This document shows, one piece after another, positions 1 through 10,200 of a DNA stretch of 32,349 nt. Both the position numbers and the translations under genes were made by a program. The stretch's first letter is position 1; each line of letters opens with the position of its first letter. Source of the stretch: Bryobacterales bacterium (GTDB lineage: Bacteria; Acidobacteriota; Terriglobia; Bryobacterales; Bryobacteraceae); assembly GCA_003169195.1 (NCBI GenBank), contig PMQB01000643.1, positions 1-32,349 on the forward strand. Reading direction: 5' to 3'. Below the pieces are notes generated by a model. It did no database searches, was not told where the DNA came from, and saw only the letters and a program-made list of their open reading frames with translations.

Positions 1-836
1 TCCGCCGCAACCAGCTCGGCACGACTCTCAAACGTCGGGGGCGAGTGCTCGGCCCACACTTCGAGCTGCTTGTAATGTGCCGCTAAAGCTTCGAAGTGTT
101 TTGATCGACCATCAGGGGACGCAATATTCCAGGCGCCCGCGTGAGCAAGCGCCGCATAGAGGCGAAAGTCCGCGGTTTCGAACATCGCCGCCGATGTCCA
201 ATACAACCGTTGCCCCTTGAAAGCGGCCTCAGATGCTGCAGCATAATCCCCGGCGAAAAAACGAGCCTGCACCTTGCGGGTCCAATAATAGAACTCGGCG
301 AATACTAAATTCGCATTGCTCGCGAGATTGCGCTCGACCTCTGGCTCGCTGTAATCGTCGTGATCCAGGCACCCAAGCTCTGGTGTCACTCCACGTAGCG
401 TCCGAATCAGACCCAGTTGCGCTCCGCAGAGGTGAATGACCAAACCGAATCGGACCCTTTTCGCAAAAGCCAGACCGTTCTCGCATTCAGTCTGTACTTC
501 TGCAAGCGGATCTCCGACTGCCAGACAAATCGTGATGAGTTGGTCCCAGCTATAAGATGCAAAAGTAAGATCGCCAATACGATAGGCGGCGTCGAACGCG
601 CGACGCACCAGTTCACGTCCGCTGGCGACGTGCTGCGCCCATGGCATGACCATGGCGCCCAAAGACATCCAGGTTCGCGCTTGGTACCGTGTCAGTCCGC
701 GCTTCTCGACCAAGTCATAGCCCAGTTGACCGAAGCGGAATCCGTCTTTGTAGTTGCCAAGACGCGCGCCCGCAAACATCGCAAGCCAAACGTAAGCGAA
801 GCACCCGGCGTCGCTGTTGCCGTGCTCGAGGCTGAG
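1..836 (-). pseudogene. Continuation of the kinase/ATPase gene in a shifted frame, C-terminal helical-repeat part, cut by the window edge
   Basis: Reading the minus strand from base 836 gives an open frame to the left edge starting 'LSLEHGNSDAGCFAYVW' and containing 'FRFGQLGYDLVEKRG' and 'VRRAFDAAYRIGDLTFAS'. I recognise this as the TPR-like helical region that follows the ATPase domain in the same giant kinase family. It is out of frame with the upstream part. Roughly 250-300 family residues that should link the ATPase to this segment are absent; that number is from memory of the family and approximate. No stop codon interrupts this 278-codon stretch, so the lesion seems recent or artefactual. 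The ORF track lists only antisense or out-of-frame ORFs here. The C-terminal sensor or histidine kinase part, if present, lies outside the window. Confidence 0.75.
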
Positions 837-2664
837 TGTCCACGACGTTGTCGGTGTAGCCTTTGCCATCAATGCGATTCAGATCCCATACCCAGCGGCC
901 TTCACTGTAGTCAAAGCTGAGCAAGCTTTCCTCTGCCAGCGTGGAGATGAACTGAATCGCGAAGAAGGGATTGCCTGAGGTCTTTTCATGAATCAATTCC
1001 GCAAGCGGGGCGGCGCGTTCCAGTTCGCAGTGCAGACAGTCCACCAGCAATCGACGCAAGTCGTCCTGAGCGAGCGGTGTCAGAACGATGTCCTCCACTG
1101 CCGCTCCGGCCTGACGGATCGCATCGAGCTTGCGCACCAGCGGGTGCGTTGCGCTGACCTCGTTGTCCCGATACGCGCCAATGAGCAATAAGTGCCGCAG
1201 ATCGTCGCGGGTCAACAGATCCTCAAGTAGGTCGAGCGTCGCGGCATCCAGCCATTGCAAGTCGTCGAGGAAGAGTGCCAGCGGATGCTCTGGTCGTGCG
1301 AATACGCCGATAAACCGGCGAAAAACAAGCTGAAAACGTCGCTGCGCTTCCGACGGCGGTAGCTCAGGAACCGGCGGTTGTTCCCCAATGACGTGCTTCA
1401 ATTCCGGGACGAGGTCGACCATAAGCAGGCCGTTCGGATCGAGCGCCTCACGAAGCGCATCACGCCACTTGCTCAATTCTTCATCGGTCCTGCTCAGGAG
1501 TGGCCGGATGAGGCTCTGAAACGCCTGAGCCAGCGTGGCATACGGGATGTCGCGCTTGTACTGATCGAACTTGCCTGACGCAAACAGGCCGCGTGGGGGC
1601 ACGAGTGGCTTGTGGAGCTCATTTACGACAGCAGATTTGCCGATGCCGGAGTATCCGGACACCAGCACAAGTTGCGGCCGGCCACCGGCAACCATGCGGT
1701 CGAAGGCGGTAAGGAGGGTCGTGAGCTCAGGGTCGCGGCCATACAGCTTCTCAGGGATCATGAGGCGATCGGGAGTGTCATGAGAGCCGAGAGTGAACTC
1801 CTTGATCCTCCCTTTGGACTCCCATTCTGAGAGGCAGCGCCGAAGGTCGCTCTCAACTCCGGCCGCCGTTTGATACCGTTCCTCGGCCGTCTTGGAGAGC
1901 AGCTTCATCACGATAGCGGAGAGAGCTGCTGAAACGTTCCTTAACCGCTCGCTCGGTGCGGCGGGTTGCCTCGCAATATGGCAATGCACCCATTCCATCG
2001 GATCGGATGCAGTGAACGGAAGTCCGCCGGTTAGCATTTCGTAGAACGTAACTCCAAGTGAGTACAGGTCGCTGCGGGAGTCAAGGGAGCGATTTACTCG
2101 TCCCGTCTGCTCAGGCGCCATGTACGGTAGCGATCCGGCGATGAACTCCGGAGGCTCGGGCGCTTGGCGCTCGCGCGGAAGGCGCGAAGCGATGCCAAAC
2201 CCGGTGAGACGGACCCGTCCGGTTGCGAAGTCCACAAGCACGTTTGTGGGTTTGATGTCCTTGTGGATCAACCCCCGTCCGTGAAGCTGACCGACTGCGC
2301 CGGACAACGCCACCGAGAGTCGGAGGAATTGTCCCATCTCCATCGGCTGCCCGACAAAACGATCGAGCGGCTCTCCTCCTGTGTAATTAACCGCGAGCAT
2401 CGTCCGTCCACGATCACGCACCAGTTCGAGGGGCTGCAATGCCCAAGTACTGTCCAGGTAGCCCTTGAGTTCGTGCTCGTGCGCGAGGCGATTGACGCTC
2501 TCCAGAGTCGGATGCTCTACTGCGGCAGGGTTAGGTATGAACGCATGCTTCTCGCACTGACCTTCATTTAGCAATAGTCTGCAGAAGACTCGTCCGGTAT
2601 CTCGCCACAGCACCTCTACAGAATCGTTCTCCCAGCCCGCCCCGAACAAAATGGATGCTTTCAT
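715..2664 (-). pseudogene. Serine/threonine protein kinase with AAA ATPase domain, 5' part of a disrupted giant signalling gene
   Basis: The first 600 or so residues look intact and match the front of the very large kinase/predictive-ATPase/(sensor histidine kinase) family. The kinase domain lies at about residues 50-290, with catalytic-loop motif HKDIKPTN and activation-segment motif YMAPEQTGR. The usual DFG is replaced by TGFG, which I recall as common in this family. An AAA/NACHT-like ATPase follows at about 305-560, with Walker A GYSGIGKSA and Walker B-like ALFLDDLQWLD. After 'GYTDNVVD' the frame switches and the ORF ends in about 40 unrelated residues. The true continuation is in another frame (see the entry at 1..836). 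The start is supported by GGAGG nine bases upstream of the ATG. The probable role is cytoplasmic signal transduction; the signal is unknown. Kinase and ATPase identity is secure, and the disrupted state is read directly from the sequence. Confidence 0.85.
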
Positions 2665-3443
2665 CTGTCCCGCCTCCCGGTGCCGGGTTCAAATCGGCAA
2701 CCTTTGCGTTAGAGGAAATGCGACGGTGCGAAGACGATGAAGCTCGCTGCAATGAGTTTTAGCAAGATTCGTCGCGAACGTCCGATAAAGACAAGAATGC
2801 ACAAAGAGAAGAATCGCATATTTTACGCCGTTATGCGTACATCGTGCTTACCTAGTAACATTTCTGGCACCTTGCACAAAACTCCGATGATAGTCGCAGG
2901 TCCAGCAGCGAAAAGATCGTAAAGAAATGTTCCTTCGTACAGACTAGCGGGAGTTTCGCCATCTTTACAGATTTCAGTCCGGTTGACCTCTGTTCAACTA
3001 CTTTTCCCTGGCCCTTCGCCATAAATGCGACTAGCGGAACTCGTACTCGAAAGCCCCTTAACTGAGGCAGCTGCGCCTTTCGAGGATTGGTGCTGATAAG
3101 CGTTCTTGCGTCCGTCAGCTCCGGGCGGATTACCGACACTCGTACAAAGGTAGAGCTTGTTTTGACATTAGGTTCGCGGTCCAAAAAACGACGTTCGAGG
3201 AGATTACTCGCGAGTAGTCGCCAAGGGTAGAGCCATCCGCGAGGTTTTGTGAGCGGATTACGGGCTATCCGGAAGTTGAGACTGCCAAGCCCGCACCAGC
3301 TAGCGCCGGTGGCTCGTGCCGACAAATACAATTCGACCTGTGTAGGGTGGCGTAATCTCTTTGCGTTGGCGATCTAGATCCTCAATAGGACACATAAACA
3401 ACCCGTAATGGCCTAGCTGCATGCGAGGAAGATACGTGAGTCA
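2665..3443. other. Intergenic region with no convincing gene
   Basis: This is about 780 bases between the minus-strand kinase start and the OsmC remnant on the plus strand. The right-hand flank reads rightward and the kinase reads leftward, so promoters for both directions are expected here, but I could not place one with confidence. The longest ORF (2852..3331, minus, 159 codons) has no recognisable motif and unbalanced composition, and I treat it as chance. A GGTTCAAATC string at 2686-2695 resembles a tRNA T-loop but has no tRNA around it. Confidence 0.5.
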
Positions 3444-3778
3444 GTGAATCAAGAGTTTCTTTTGCGACCGTTTCCAGAGGCAAAGGGCGGTCACTCACGG
3501 CATTTGCATAGCTTTGGCCGCTGCGATGCCGTCCAGTATCTGACAGCGCGTAAATTGGCCACTACCAGACTAATGGTGAAAGGAGAAGCTGGAAAAGCGC
3601 ACAGCCTCCGCGCATGGACAATTTCCGCATTGTCATCGAAGTTCCTGGATTAGAAGATCCCCGTCATAGCGACGGCGTCATTCGTGCGGCGAGAAACTGT
3701 CTCATTCACAACACAATGCTCCACGCTCCTTCAATTGAAATTGCCGTGTCTGACGTCGAAATCTTGAAGGCATCATAG
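3444..3778 (+). pseudogene. Remnant of an OsmC/Ohr-family (peroxiredoxin-like) gene, frameshifted and lacking its 5' end
   Basis: The 3' part reads 'MDNFRIVIEVPGLEDPRHS' followed by 'RNCLIHNTMLHAPSIEI' and ends at TAG 3776-3778 (54 codons from the ATG at 3614). The C-x-[IV]-HNT-[ML]-L-x-[AN]-P pattern, with the Cys that serves as resolving or catalytic residue in OsmC proteins, is characteristic of the OsmC family. Just upstream, in a different frame (ORF 3444..3653), 'CDAVQYLTARKLATTRLMVKGE' matches the preceding helix region of such proteins. A frameshift near 3595-3605 therefore separates the two parts. The N-terminal half, including the first catalytic Cys region, is not recognisable. Intact OsmC proteins are about 130-140 residues and reduce organic peroxides in the cytoplasm; this copy should be non-functional. 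The family call is from motif memory. Confidence 0.55.
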
Positions 3779-3799
3779 GACTCTCTACAATGGTTGTGA

Positions 3800-4426
3800 T
3801 TGAAACAAGACGAAGATCTGCAGTTGGCGAGCGACCTGATGGCGCAGAGGACAGGAGCTTTCGACCGTTTTGTCGATACGTATCATGTCAGATTGTTCCA
3901 ATATGCCTATTTAATGTGCGGGCAGCGAGAGGACGCCGAGGAAGTTTCGCAGGAAGCTCTGTTTCAGGTATTCAAGAGTTTGGACCAATTGCGCGATCCA
4001 GCTAGATTGAAATCGTGGGTGTTCCGCATCGCAAAGAACGCGTGTCTCACGAAGCGGCGAAAAAGCGTGTTTGCGCCAAAGCGCGAGTTGTCGCTCAGCG
4101 ATTATCTGCCTGCACGGAGACATGGCGACGATGCGGCCATTGAGATCGCCGATTGGTCTCATTTGCCGGAGGACGAATTTATGCAATCTGAGCTGAAGGC
4201 GACCCTGAACCGCGCTATCGCTGAGTTGCCGGACACGTACCGCTCGGTCCTTCTCCTGCGCGACGTGGAGGGCCTGAGATCCGACGAAACGGCGGAGATA
4301 TTAGATTTGAGCGTCGATACGGTGAAGCAGCGTTTACATCGTGCCCGACTAGCCGTGCGAGCCACAATCGATGAATATCTAAGAAGCCCGGAGGTTTCTG
4401 ATTATGGAACAAAACTCAAAGCTTGA
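3800..4426 (+). CDS. ECF-type RNA polymerase sigma factor
   Basis: This 208-residue protein has the standard ECF layout. Sigma region 2 is at about residues 20-95 (AFDRFVDTYH, EDAEEVSQEALFQVFKSL, LKSWVFRIAKNACL). Region 4 is at about 140-195 (ELPDTYRSVLLLRDVEGL, then the helix-turn-helix ETAEILDLSVDTVKQRLHRAR). It would direct RNA polymerase to a small set of promoters. The start is uncertain: the frame opens with TTG at 3800 directly after a stop and has no close ribosome site. An ATG at 3790 with AGGA nine bases upstream is one base out of frame, and an internal ATG at 3839 would drop the conserved 'DEDLQLA' start. The gene overlaps the downstream anti-sigma gene by 23 bases, implying translational coupling, and leads the efflux operon. 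Family certain; exact group not assigned. Confidence 0.93.
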   Translation: MKQDEDLQLASDLMAQRTGAFDRFVDTYHVRLFQYAYLMCGQREDAEEVSQEALFQVFKSLDQLRDPARLKSWVFRIAKNACLTKRRKSVFAPKRELSLSDYLPARRHGDDAAIEIADWSHLPEDEFMQSELKATLNRAIAELPDTYRSVLLLRDVEGLRSDETAEILDLSVDTVKQRLHRARLAVRATIDEYLRSPEVSDYGTKLKA

Positions 4427-4670
4427 TGGACTATCTTGCCAGGAGATCTTTGCTCTTTTGTCTCAATACCTCGACGCTGAACTGCCCCCGGACCTCTGCG
4501 AGAAGTTATCGGGGCACATTGAGGGATGCACCCCATGCGTAGAGTTTGTGGATTCGCTGCGCCAATCCATCGCGATGTGCAGGGATCTCAGACTGGAGCA
4601 GATGCCCGGTCCGCTGGCCGAGGAAGTGCGAAACAAGATGAGACAAGCCTACGAGGGGATGGAAAGCTGA
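4404..4670 (+). CDS. Small zinc-type anti-sigma factor
   Basis: This 88-residue protein carries the zinc anti-sigma (ZAS) signature H38-x3-C42-x2-C45 (HIEGCTPC), with C12 as a possible extra ligand. It lies directly behind, and overlaps, an ECF sigma gene. No transmembrane segment is visible, so it should act in the cytoplasm and bind the sigma factor until a signal, perhaps thiol oxidation of the zinc site, releases it. The start is supported by GGAGG nine bases upstream of the ATG. The length fits a minimal soluble ZAS protein rather than a membrane-bound one. Sigma-factor partnership is inferred from adjacency; the redox-signal idea is by analogy with RsrA-like proteins. Confidence 0.88.
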   Translation: MEQNSKLDGLSCQEIFALLSQYLDAELPPDLCEKLSGHIEGCTPCVEFVDSLRQSIAMCRDLRLEQMPGPLAEEVRNKMRQAYEGMES

Positions 4671-4738
4671 AGTACTTCCCTTGATTTTTCTTTGACTCCA
4701 GCGTCACCGTTTCCAACAGTTTGCATCTTGGCTCGTGA

Positions 4739-6088
4739 ATGCAAACGAAATTCAGATCGGTGCTGGGTTTGCTTTGTCTGACTGGGCGCCTAGCCGCCCA
4801 GGAAACCCTCTCGCTCCCCCAGGCGGTGCAACTCGCTTTGCGCCAAAACAAAGCTTTGCAGGCGTCAAAGTCAACTGTAAAGGGCTCGGAAGCGCACACG
4901 CGAGGCGCTCGGTCCGGTTATTATCCAACTCTGAATTACAACGAATCGGCCACTCGCAGCAACAACCCTGTATTTGCTTTTGGCTCCTTGCTTACGCAAC
5001 ACCAGTTTGGTAGTGAAAATTTTCAAATTGGCCCTTTGAACCGACCTAATGCTTTAGATAATTTTCGTTCCTCATTAGTAGCGCAACAAACCCTATTCAA
5101 CGGCGGTCAAACGAAACATGCAATCCAAGCGAGCCGAATCTTAGAACAAGCTGCTTCCGTCGACGTGCAACGTACCGAGACGGAAGTAACGTATGACGCG
5201 GTTCGCGCGTACTTGGACGCGGTCTTAAGTGAAGCCGAATTGAAGGCCGCCGAAGAGGCCGTTAAGTCTGCCAATGCCGACCTGCAACGCGCTGAAAACG
5301 TCCATCAAGCTGGCATGTCAACCGATGCAGACGTACTTTCCATCCGTGTCCATCTGGCGCGAGTAAAGGAACAACGAATCCGTCGAACGGCCGATTTGGC
5401 CATTGCCCGGGCGGCGCTTAATGACGCTCTCGGACAGTCCTTAGACGAACAATATGACCTTACGACTCCACTGATTCGCTCCTCTGCAAATTCCGATCCG
5501 CTCCAGGCATTTGAAAAACAAGCACAAGACAAACGCCCGGAACAACTGCGCATGAAATATGCGAGTGATCTCGCCTCCGCCCAGCTTGCCCGCGAGCGGT
5601 CAGCCCTATTTCCGGTCATCTCCGTTCAGGCCGCACTGGAAGCGGATCGTCAAACCTTTGTTATCCGGGGAGGGGCCAACTGGACTGTAGCGGCTTCGCT
5701 CAATTGGAATTTATTTAATGGCTTCCGAGACAAAGAACAAATTGAAGAAGCCCACCAAAATCTGCTCAGTGCCAAGGCCGCACAAGAGCGAATGAGTTCA
5801 GCGGTGAGTTTGGAAGTACGGCGGGCTTGGGAAGAAATGCAGGCTGCCCAGGAGCGGATTGTCGTGAGCGAGGTGACGGTGGCGCAGGCTCAAGAGAGTC
5901 TGCGAATCACCCAGAACCGCTATCAAGCTGGCTTGAGCACGGTTGCCGATTTGCTTAGAACCGAAGCGGCACTCCTGGATAGCCGCACAGAATATTTGTC
6001 GGCGTTGCACGACCAACGAATTGCGACCGTTCAACTGGATGTGGCGGCTGGCCGCCTAACCGCAGACTCGGCATCACTCAAGGATTAA
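4739..6088 (+). CDS. TolC-family outer-membrane efflux channel protein
   Basis: This 449-residue protein has an N-terminal signal peptide (hydrophobic VLGLLCL, likely cleaved after GRLAA). Two homologous halves of long helices and strands follow, typical of the OEP/TolC family (PF02321). The first half has 'LSLPQAVQLALRQNKAL' and 'RTETEVTYDAVRAYLDAVL'. The second repeats the pattern with 'AASLNWNLFNGFRDKEQIEEA' and 'LSVADLLR'-like 'GLSTVADLLRTEAALLDSR'. It would form the trimeric duct through the outer membrane and periplasm for the RND pump encoded just downstream. It sits 68 bases after the anti-sigma gene and 8 bases before the adaptor gene. No strong ribosome site precedes the ATG. The transported substrate cannot be read from the sequence. 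Confidence 0.93.
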   Translation: MQTKFRSVLGLLCLTGRLAAQETLSLPQAVQLALRQNKALQASKSTVKGSEAHTRGARSGYYPTLNYNESATRSNNPVFAFGSLLTQHQFGSENFQIGPLNRPNALDNFRSSLVAQQTLFNGGQTKHAIQASRILEQAASVDVQRTETEVTYDAVRAYLDAVLSEAELKAAEEAVKSANADLQRAENVHQAGMSTDADVLSIRVHLARVKEQRIRRTADLAIARAALNDALGQSLDEQYDLTTPLIRSSANSDPLQAFEKQAQDKRPEQLRMKYASDLASAQLARERSALFPVISVQAALEADRQTFVIRGGANWTVAASLNWNLFNGFRDKEQIEEAHQNLLSAKAAQERMSSAVSLEVRRAWEEMQAAQERIVVSEVTVAQAQESLRITQNRYQAGLSTVADLLRTEAALLDSRTEYLSALHDQRIATVQLDVAAGRLTADSASLKD

Positions 6089-6096
6089 TCAACGAC

Positions 6097-7257
6097 ATGA
6101 ACAAAGACACTTTCCTGCGGACCCTAGTCTTGCTACCGGCAATCCTATTCATCCAGGCCTGTAGTGAGCCGCCGCGCACCGCGAACGCCGGCTCAGCAAC
6201 GACACGGCTGCAGATTCACGAATTTACCGTCCAAATGCAACAGATCCCATTGTTGTATTCAGCCACGGGCACCATTCACGCACGCGTGGAATCCCAATTG
6301 GCAGGCCAGTTGATGGCCCGTGTACTGAGCGTGAGGGTGCACGAAGGAGATCGGGTGAGCGCAGGCCAAACCCTGATCACTCTCGATTCACAAGAGACGG
6401 AGGCAGCCTACCGAAAGGCAGAGGCTGGACGAGCCGAGGCACAGAGCGGCATCGCCGAAACTGAAAACAGTATTGCGGCCGCAAAGGCAAATTTGGATTT
6501 GGCAAAAGTCACGGCGCAACGAATGAAAGACTTGTATGAGAAGCGATCCATCTCACAGCAAGAGTTTGATGAAACATACGCCAAGCTCCAAACCGCGCAG
6601 GCAAACTACGAAATGGCCAAGGCGCGACGAACCGAATTGACGGACCGTATTGCGCAGAGCGACGCTTCTCTTCAGGAAGCGCAAGTCTCCCGCAGCTACA
6701 CGGCGATCAGAGCGCCTTTCAGTGGCGTCATCACGGCCCGCAATGTTGAACCAGGTGCGTTGGCTGTGCCGGGCACCTCGCTCCTGACGATAGAGGCGGG
6801 AAACGGATATCGTCTTCATGCTTATGTAGAAGAATCACGTTTATCACTGGTGCATTTGAAAGACAAAGTCAACGTGTCGCTGGATGCGCCGCCCGGAGAT
6901 CTCCAAGGCCAGGTTGGCGAGATTTCGCCCAGTTCCGACAGCAGTTCTCATAGTTACAGGGTCAAGATTGATCTTCCATCTACGGCCGCTTTACATGCCG
7001 GTCAATTCGGGCATGTATCCTTTTCGGCAGGCAATAAACAAGCTATCGCTGTACCTCTCGCTGCGGTGGTTGAAACCGGTCAATTGACGTCTGTATTTGT
7101 AGATGACGGAAGCGTAGCACGCACACGGCTTATAACACTGGGAAAGAAGTACGAAGGACAAGTCGAAGTTCTCTCCGGATTGCAGGCAGGGGAGCAGGTA
7201 ATTTATCCCGTTCCTGTTGGCTTGACCGATGGTGACAAAGTGGAGGCTCAACAGTGA
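6097..7257 (+). CDS. RND efflux periplasmic adaptor (membrane fusion protein), lipoprotein
   Basis: This 386-residue protein begins with a lipoprotein signal, positively charged then hydrophobic and ending in a lipobox-like FIQAC, so it is probably anchored by lipid to the inner membrane on the periplasmic side. It has the adaptor layout: first lipoyl half ([21 protein letters not shown]), a long coiled-coil hairpin at about 100-180 (repeated Ala/Glu heptads, [14 protein letters not shown]), second lipoyl half ([20 protein letters not shown]), a beta-barrel domain and a membrane-proximal domain ([16 protein letters not shown]). It would bridge the TolC-like channel and the RND permease. AAGGA lies upstream of the ATG. 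The stop overlaps the GTG start of the permease gene. Confidence 0.94.
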   Translation: MNKDTFLRTLVLLPAILFIQACSEPPRTANAGSATTRLQIHEFTVQMQQIPLLYSATGTIHARVESQLAGQLMARVLSVRVHEGDRVSAGQTLITLDSQETEAAYRKAEAGRAEAQSGIAETENSIAAAKANLDLAKVTAQRMKDLYEKRSISQQEFDETYAKLQTAQANYEMAKARRTELTDRIAQSDASLQEAQVSRSYTAIRAPFSGVITARNVEPGALAVPGTSLLTIEAGNGYRLHAYVEESRLSLVHLKDKVNVSLDAPPGDLQGQVGEISPSSDSSSHSYRVKIDLPSTAALHAGQFGHVSFSAGNKQAIAVPLAAVVETGQLTSVFVDDGSVARTRLITLGKKYEGQVEVLSGLQAGEQVIYPVPVGLTDGDKVEAQQ

Positions 7258-10200
7258 GCACTCCGCGAAACTTAGGAATAGCCGGTCGATTCGCCAGTAT
7301 CTGGATCAACTCAAAGCTCACTCCGCTGCTAATCGTAGTATCTCTGCTGGCTGGCGTGTTCGCCGTAATTAAGCTGCCGCGGGAAGAGGAACCTCAAATC
7401 ATCGTTCCGATGGTTGACGTGTCAGTAGCCATGCCCGGAGCATCCGCTCGCGAAGTGGAAGAACGAGTCACCAAGCCAATGGAAAAGCTGCTCTGGGAAA
7501 TCCCGGGCGTGGAATACGTATACTCTACGTCAAGCCCCGGCAACTCGTTGGTGATCGTTCGCTTTCTGGTGGGTCAGGACGAAGAAAAAAGCATCGTTCG
7601 TCTGAACCAGAAACTCATGGCGAATTACGATCTGATACCGCCAGGTGCATCGCAACCTCTTGTCAAACCGCGTTCGATCGACGACGTGCCGATTTTAGCC
7701 GTCACTCTTTGGAGCAAGCGCTACGGCGACTATCAATTGCGGCAAATGGCAGCGCAAATGAGCGACACGATCAAGCAAGTACCCGATGTGTCGGCCGTAA
7801 CGCTCATTGGTGGTCAAAGGCGGCAACTGCGGGTGACGCTGGATATTGCGCGGCTGAATGCCTATCACTTGACTCCCGCCGCGGTGGTAGAAGCACTTGG
7901 CGCATCGAACCAGCGCTTTTCTTCGGGAAACCTGGATGACTGTAACCGCGAAGTTCTTTTGAAGACAGGAGAATTTCTGCGTAGTGCAAACGACGCCCAG
8001 CGCGTGGTTGTTAGCGTTTCTAACGGCAAACCGGTGTTCTTGCACGATGTGGCCGCGGTTGCCGACGAAGGAGAGGAGCCAATTCAATACGTCAGATATC
8101 GAGACCGTAACGGCTTCACAGCTCCAGCGGTGACTATCTCTGTGGCAAAGAGGAAGGGGACAAACGCCGTCGTTGTGGCCGGCAGTGTTTTGAAACGGCT
8201 CCAGTCAATGAAAGAAGCGCAGTTGCCGCGCGATGTTGAGATGACGATAACCCGCGATTACGGAGAAACGGCGGCGGAAAAATCAAACGAACTATTGATG
8301 CACATGCTGCTGGCCGTTGTCTTCGTGAGCGTACTCATTGCGTTCACTCTGGGTTTGCGCGAATCGGCCATTGTTTTTATCGCCATTCCCGTGACACTCG
8401 CGCTCACGCTGGCAGTCTTTTATCTCTACGGGTACACGCTGAATCGCATCACCCTCTTCGCGTTGATATTTTCTATCGGCATCCTGGTAGACGACGCCAT
8501 TGTGGTGGTTGAAAACATCGTCCGCCACTGGCGCAAACCGGAGAATCACGGGCGTCTCGTAACAGAGGTGGCCGTTGAAGCGGTAGATGAAGTCGGGAAT
8601 CCTACGATTCTGGCAACGCTCGCGGTAATTGCTGCGATTCTGCCCATGGCGTTCGTGGGCGGTCTGATGGGCCCCTACATGCGGCCTATTCCGATTGGCG
8701 CTAGTGCAGCCATGGCTTTCTCCGTTGTCGTGGCCTTCATGGTCACCCCTTGGGCCGCCATTAGAATTCTGAAACAACACGGGAGTGAGCACTCAAATGG
8801 GCGCGAGGACTGGTTTACGCGGCAATATCGCGTTCTTATGAATGCGCTCTTGCACCAAACAAAAGTTCGCTGGGTTTTTCTCGCTGGCGTGACCTTCTTG
8901 TTGCTGGCGTCCGTCTCACTGTTCTACTTTGGCGCAGTAAAGGTCAAGATGCTGCCCTTCGACAACAAAAGCGAATTTCAAGTGATTGTGGATATGCCAA
9001 ACGGCACCACTTTAGAACAGACTCAGCATGTAGCCGAGGCTTTGGCCAGCGAGGCGGTAAAGCAGCCAGAAGTCGTTAATATCGAAACGTATGCCGGTAT
9101 CGCCTCACCCTATAATTTCAACGGCCTCGTTCGCCATTACTATTTGCGGCAAGGCTCTGACATTGCAGACCTGCAAGTCAATCTAACGGGCAAATCAGAC
9201 CGCTCCCTCCAGAGCCACGAAATCGCCAAGCAGGTTCGCCAACGGTTGCTGCCCATCGCGCGGCAATTTGGTGCGCGGATTAAAGTTGCTGAGGTACCCC
9301 CAGGTCCGCCGGTTCTCGAAACAATGGTGGCAGAGGTGTATGGCCCAACCCAGCAAGGACAGATTACCTTGGCTGCTCAGATTCGAGACATTTTCAAGCG
9401 AACGAATGGCGTTGTCGACGCCGACTGGTATGTAGAGGACGATCAAACTGAGTATCGCTTGCTTGTCGACAAAGAGAGGGCTGCCATTAGCGGAGTCACA
9501 GACGACCAAATTGCGCGAACCATTCAGTCTGCGTCGGAAGGCTATTCCGCCGGACTCATGCACGTTGATTCTTCCAAAGAAGATGTGCCCATCGTTGTCC
9601 GCGTGAACCGGGCCGACCGTTCGTCCATCTCTCAACTCCTGACGCTTCGCGTGCCAGGTAGCGATGGTAAACAGATTCCTCTTTCAGACCTCGTCCACGT
9701 CGAGAAAACGCTGATTGACAAAAGCATCTATCATAAAAACCTCATGCCTGTCACCTACGTTACCGCCGATCTGGCAGGCACAATTGAGAGTCCCGTATAT
9801 GCCGTCTTGCAAATCGGTCCAGAGATCGACAAGCTGAAAGCGCCGGGCGGGTACTCAATAGAGCAGCATATGGCCGCTTTGCCCGACTCGTCGGCCAAGT
9901 ACTCGATGAAATGGGATGGTGAATGGCACATCAGCTATGAAGTGTTCCGTGATTTAGGAATCGCCTTTGCTGCAGTGCTTATCCTCATTTATGGATTGCT
10001 CGTGGGATGGTTTGAATCGCTTCTAACGCCAGTGATAATAATGGTGGCCATCCCGTTCTCGTTAGTCGGAATTGTGCCAGCACACGGCGCGCTCCACGCA
10101 TTTTTTACCGCGACATCGATGATTGGCTTCATTGCCGGTGCCGGCATCGTAGTACGCAATTCAATCATTCTCGTGGATTTCATTGAACTGCGCCTTCGCG

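Noticed and set aside
417-920. 167-codon plus-strand ORF
   Set aside because: Antisense to the kinase gene's helical-repeat part, which has clear family motifs on the minus strand.
2681-2700. GGTTCAAATC resembling a tRNA T-loop
   Set aside because: The flanking bases do not form a proper T-arm, acceptor stem or anticodon arm; it is the leader of the kinase gene on the other strand.
2852-3331. 159-codon minus-strand ORF in the intergenic region
   Set aside because: No recognisable motif, no clear ribosome site, unnatural residue mix; most likely chance.
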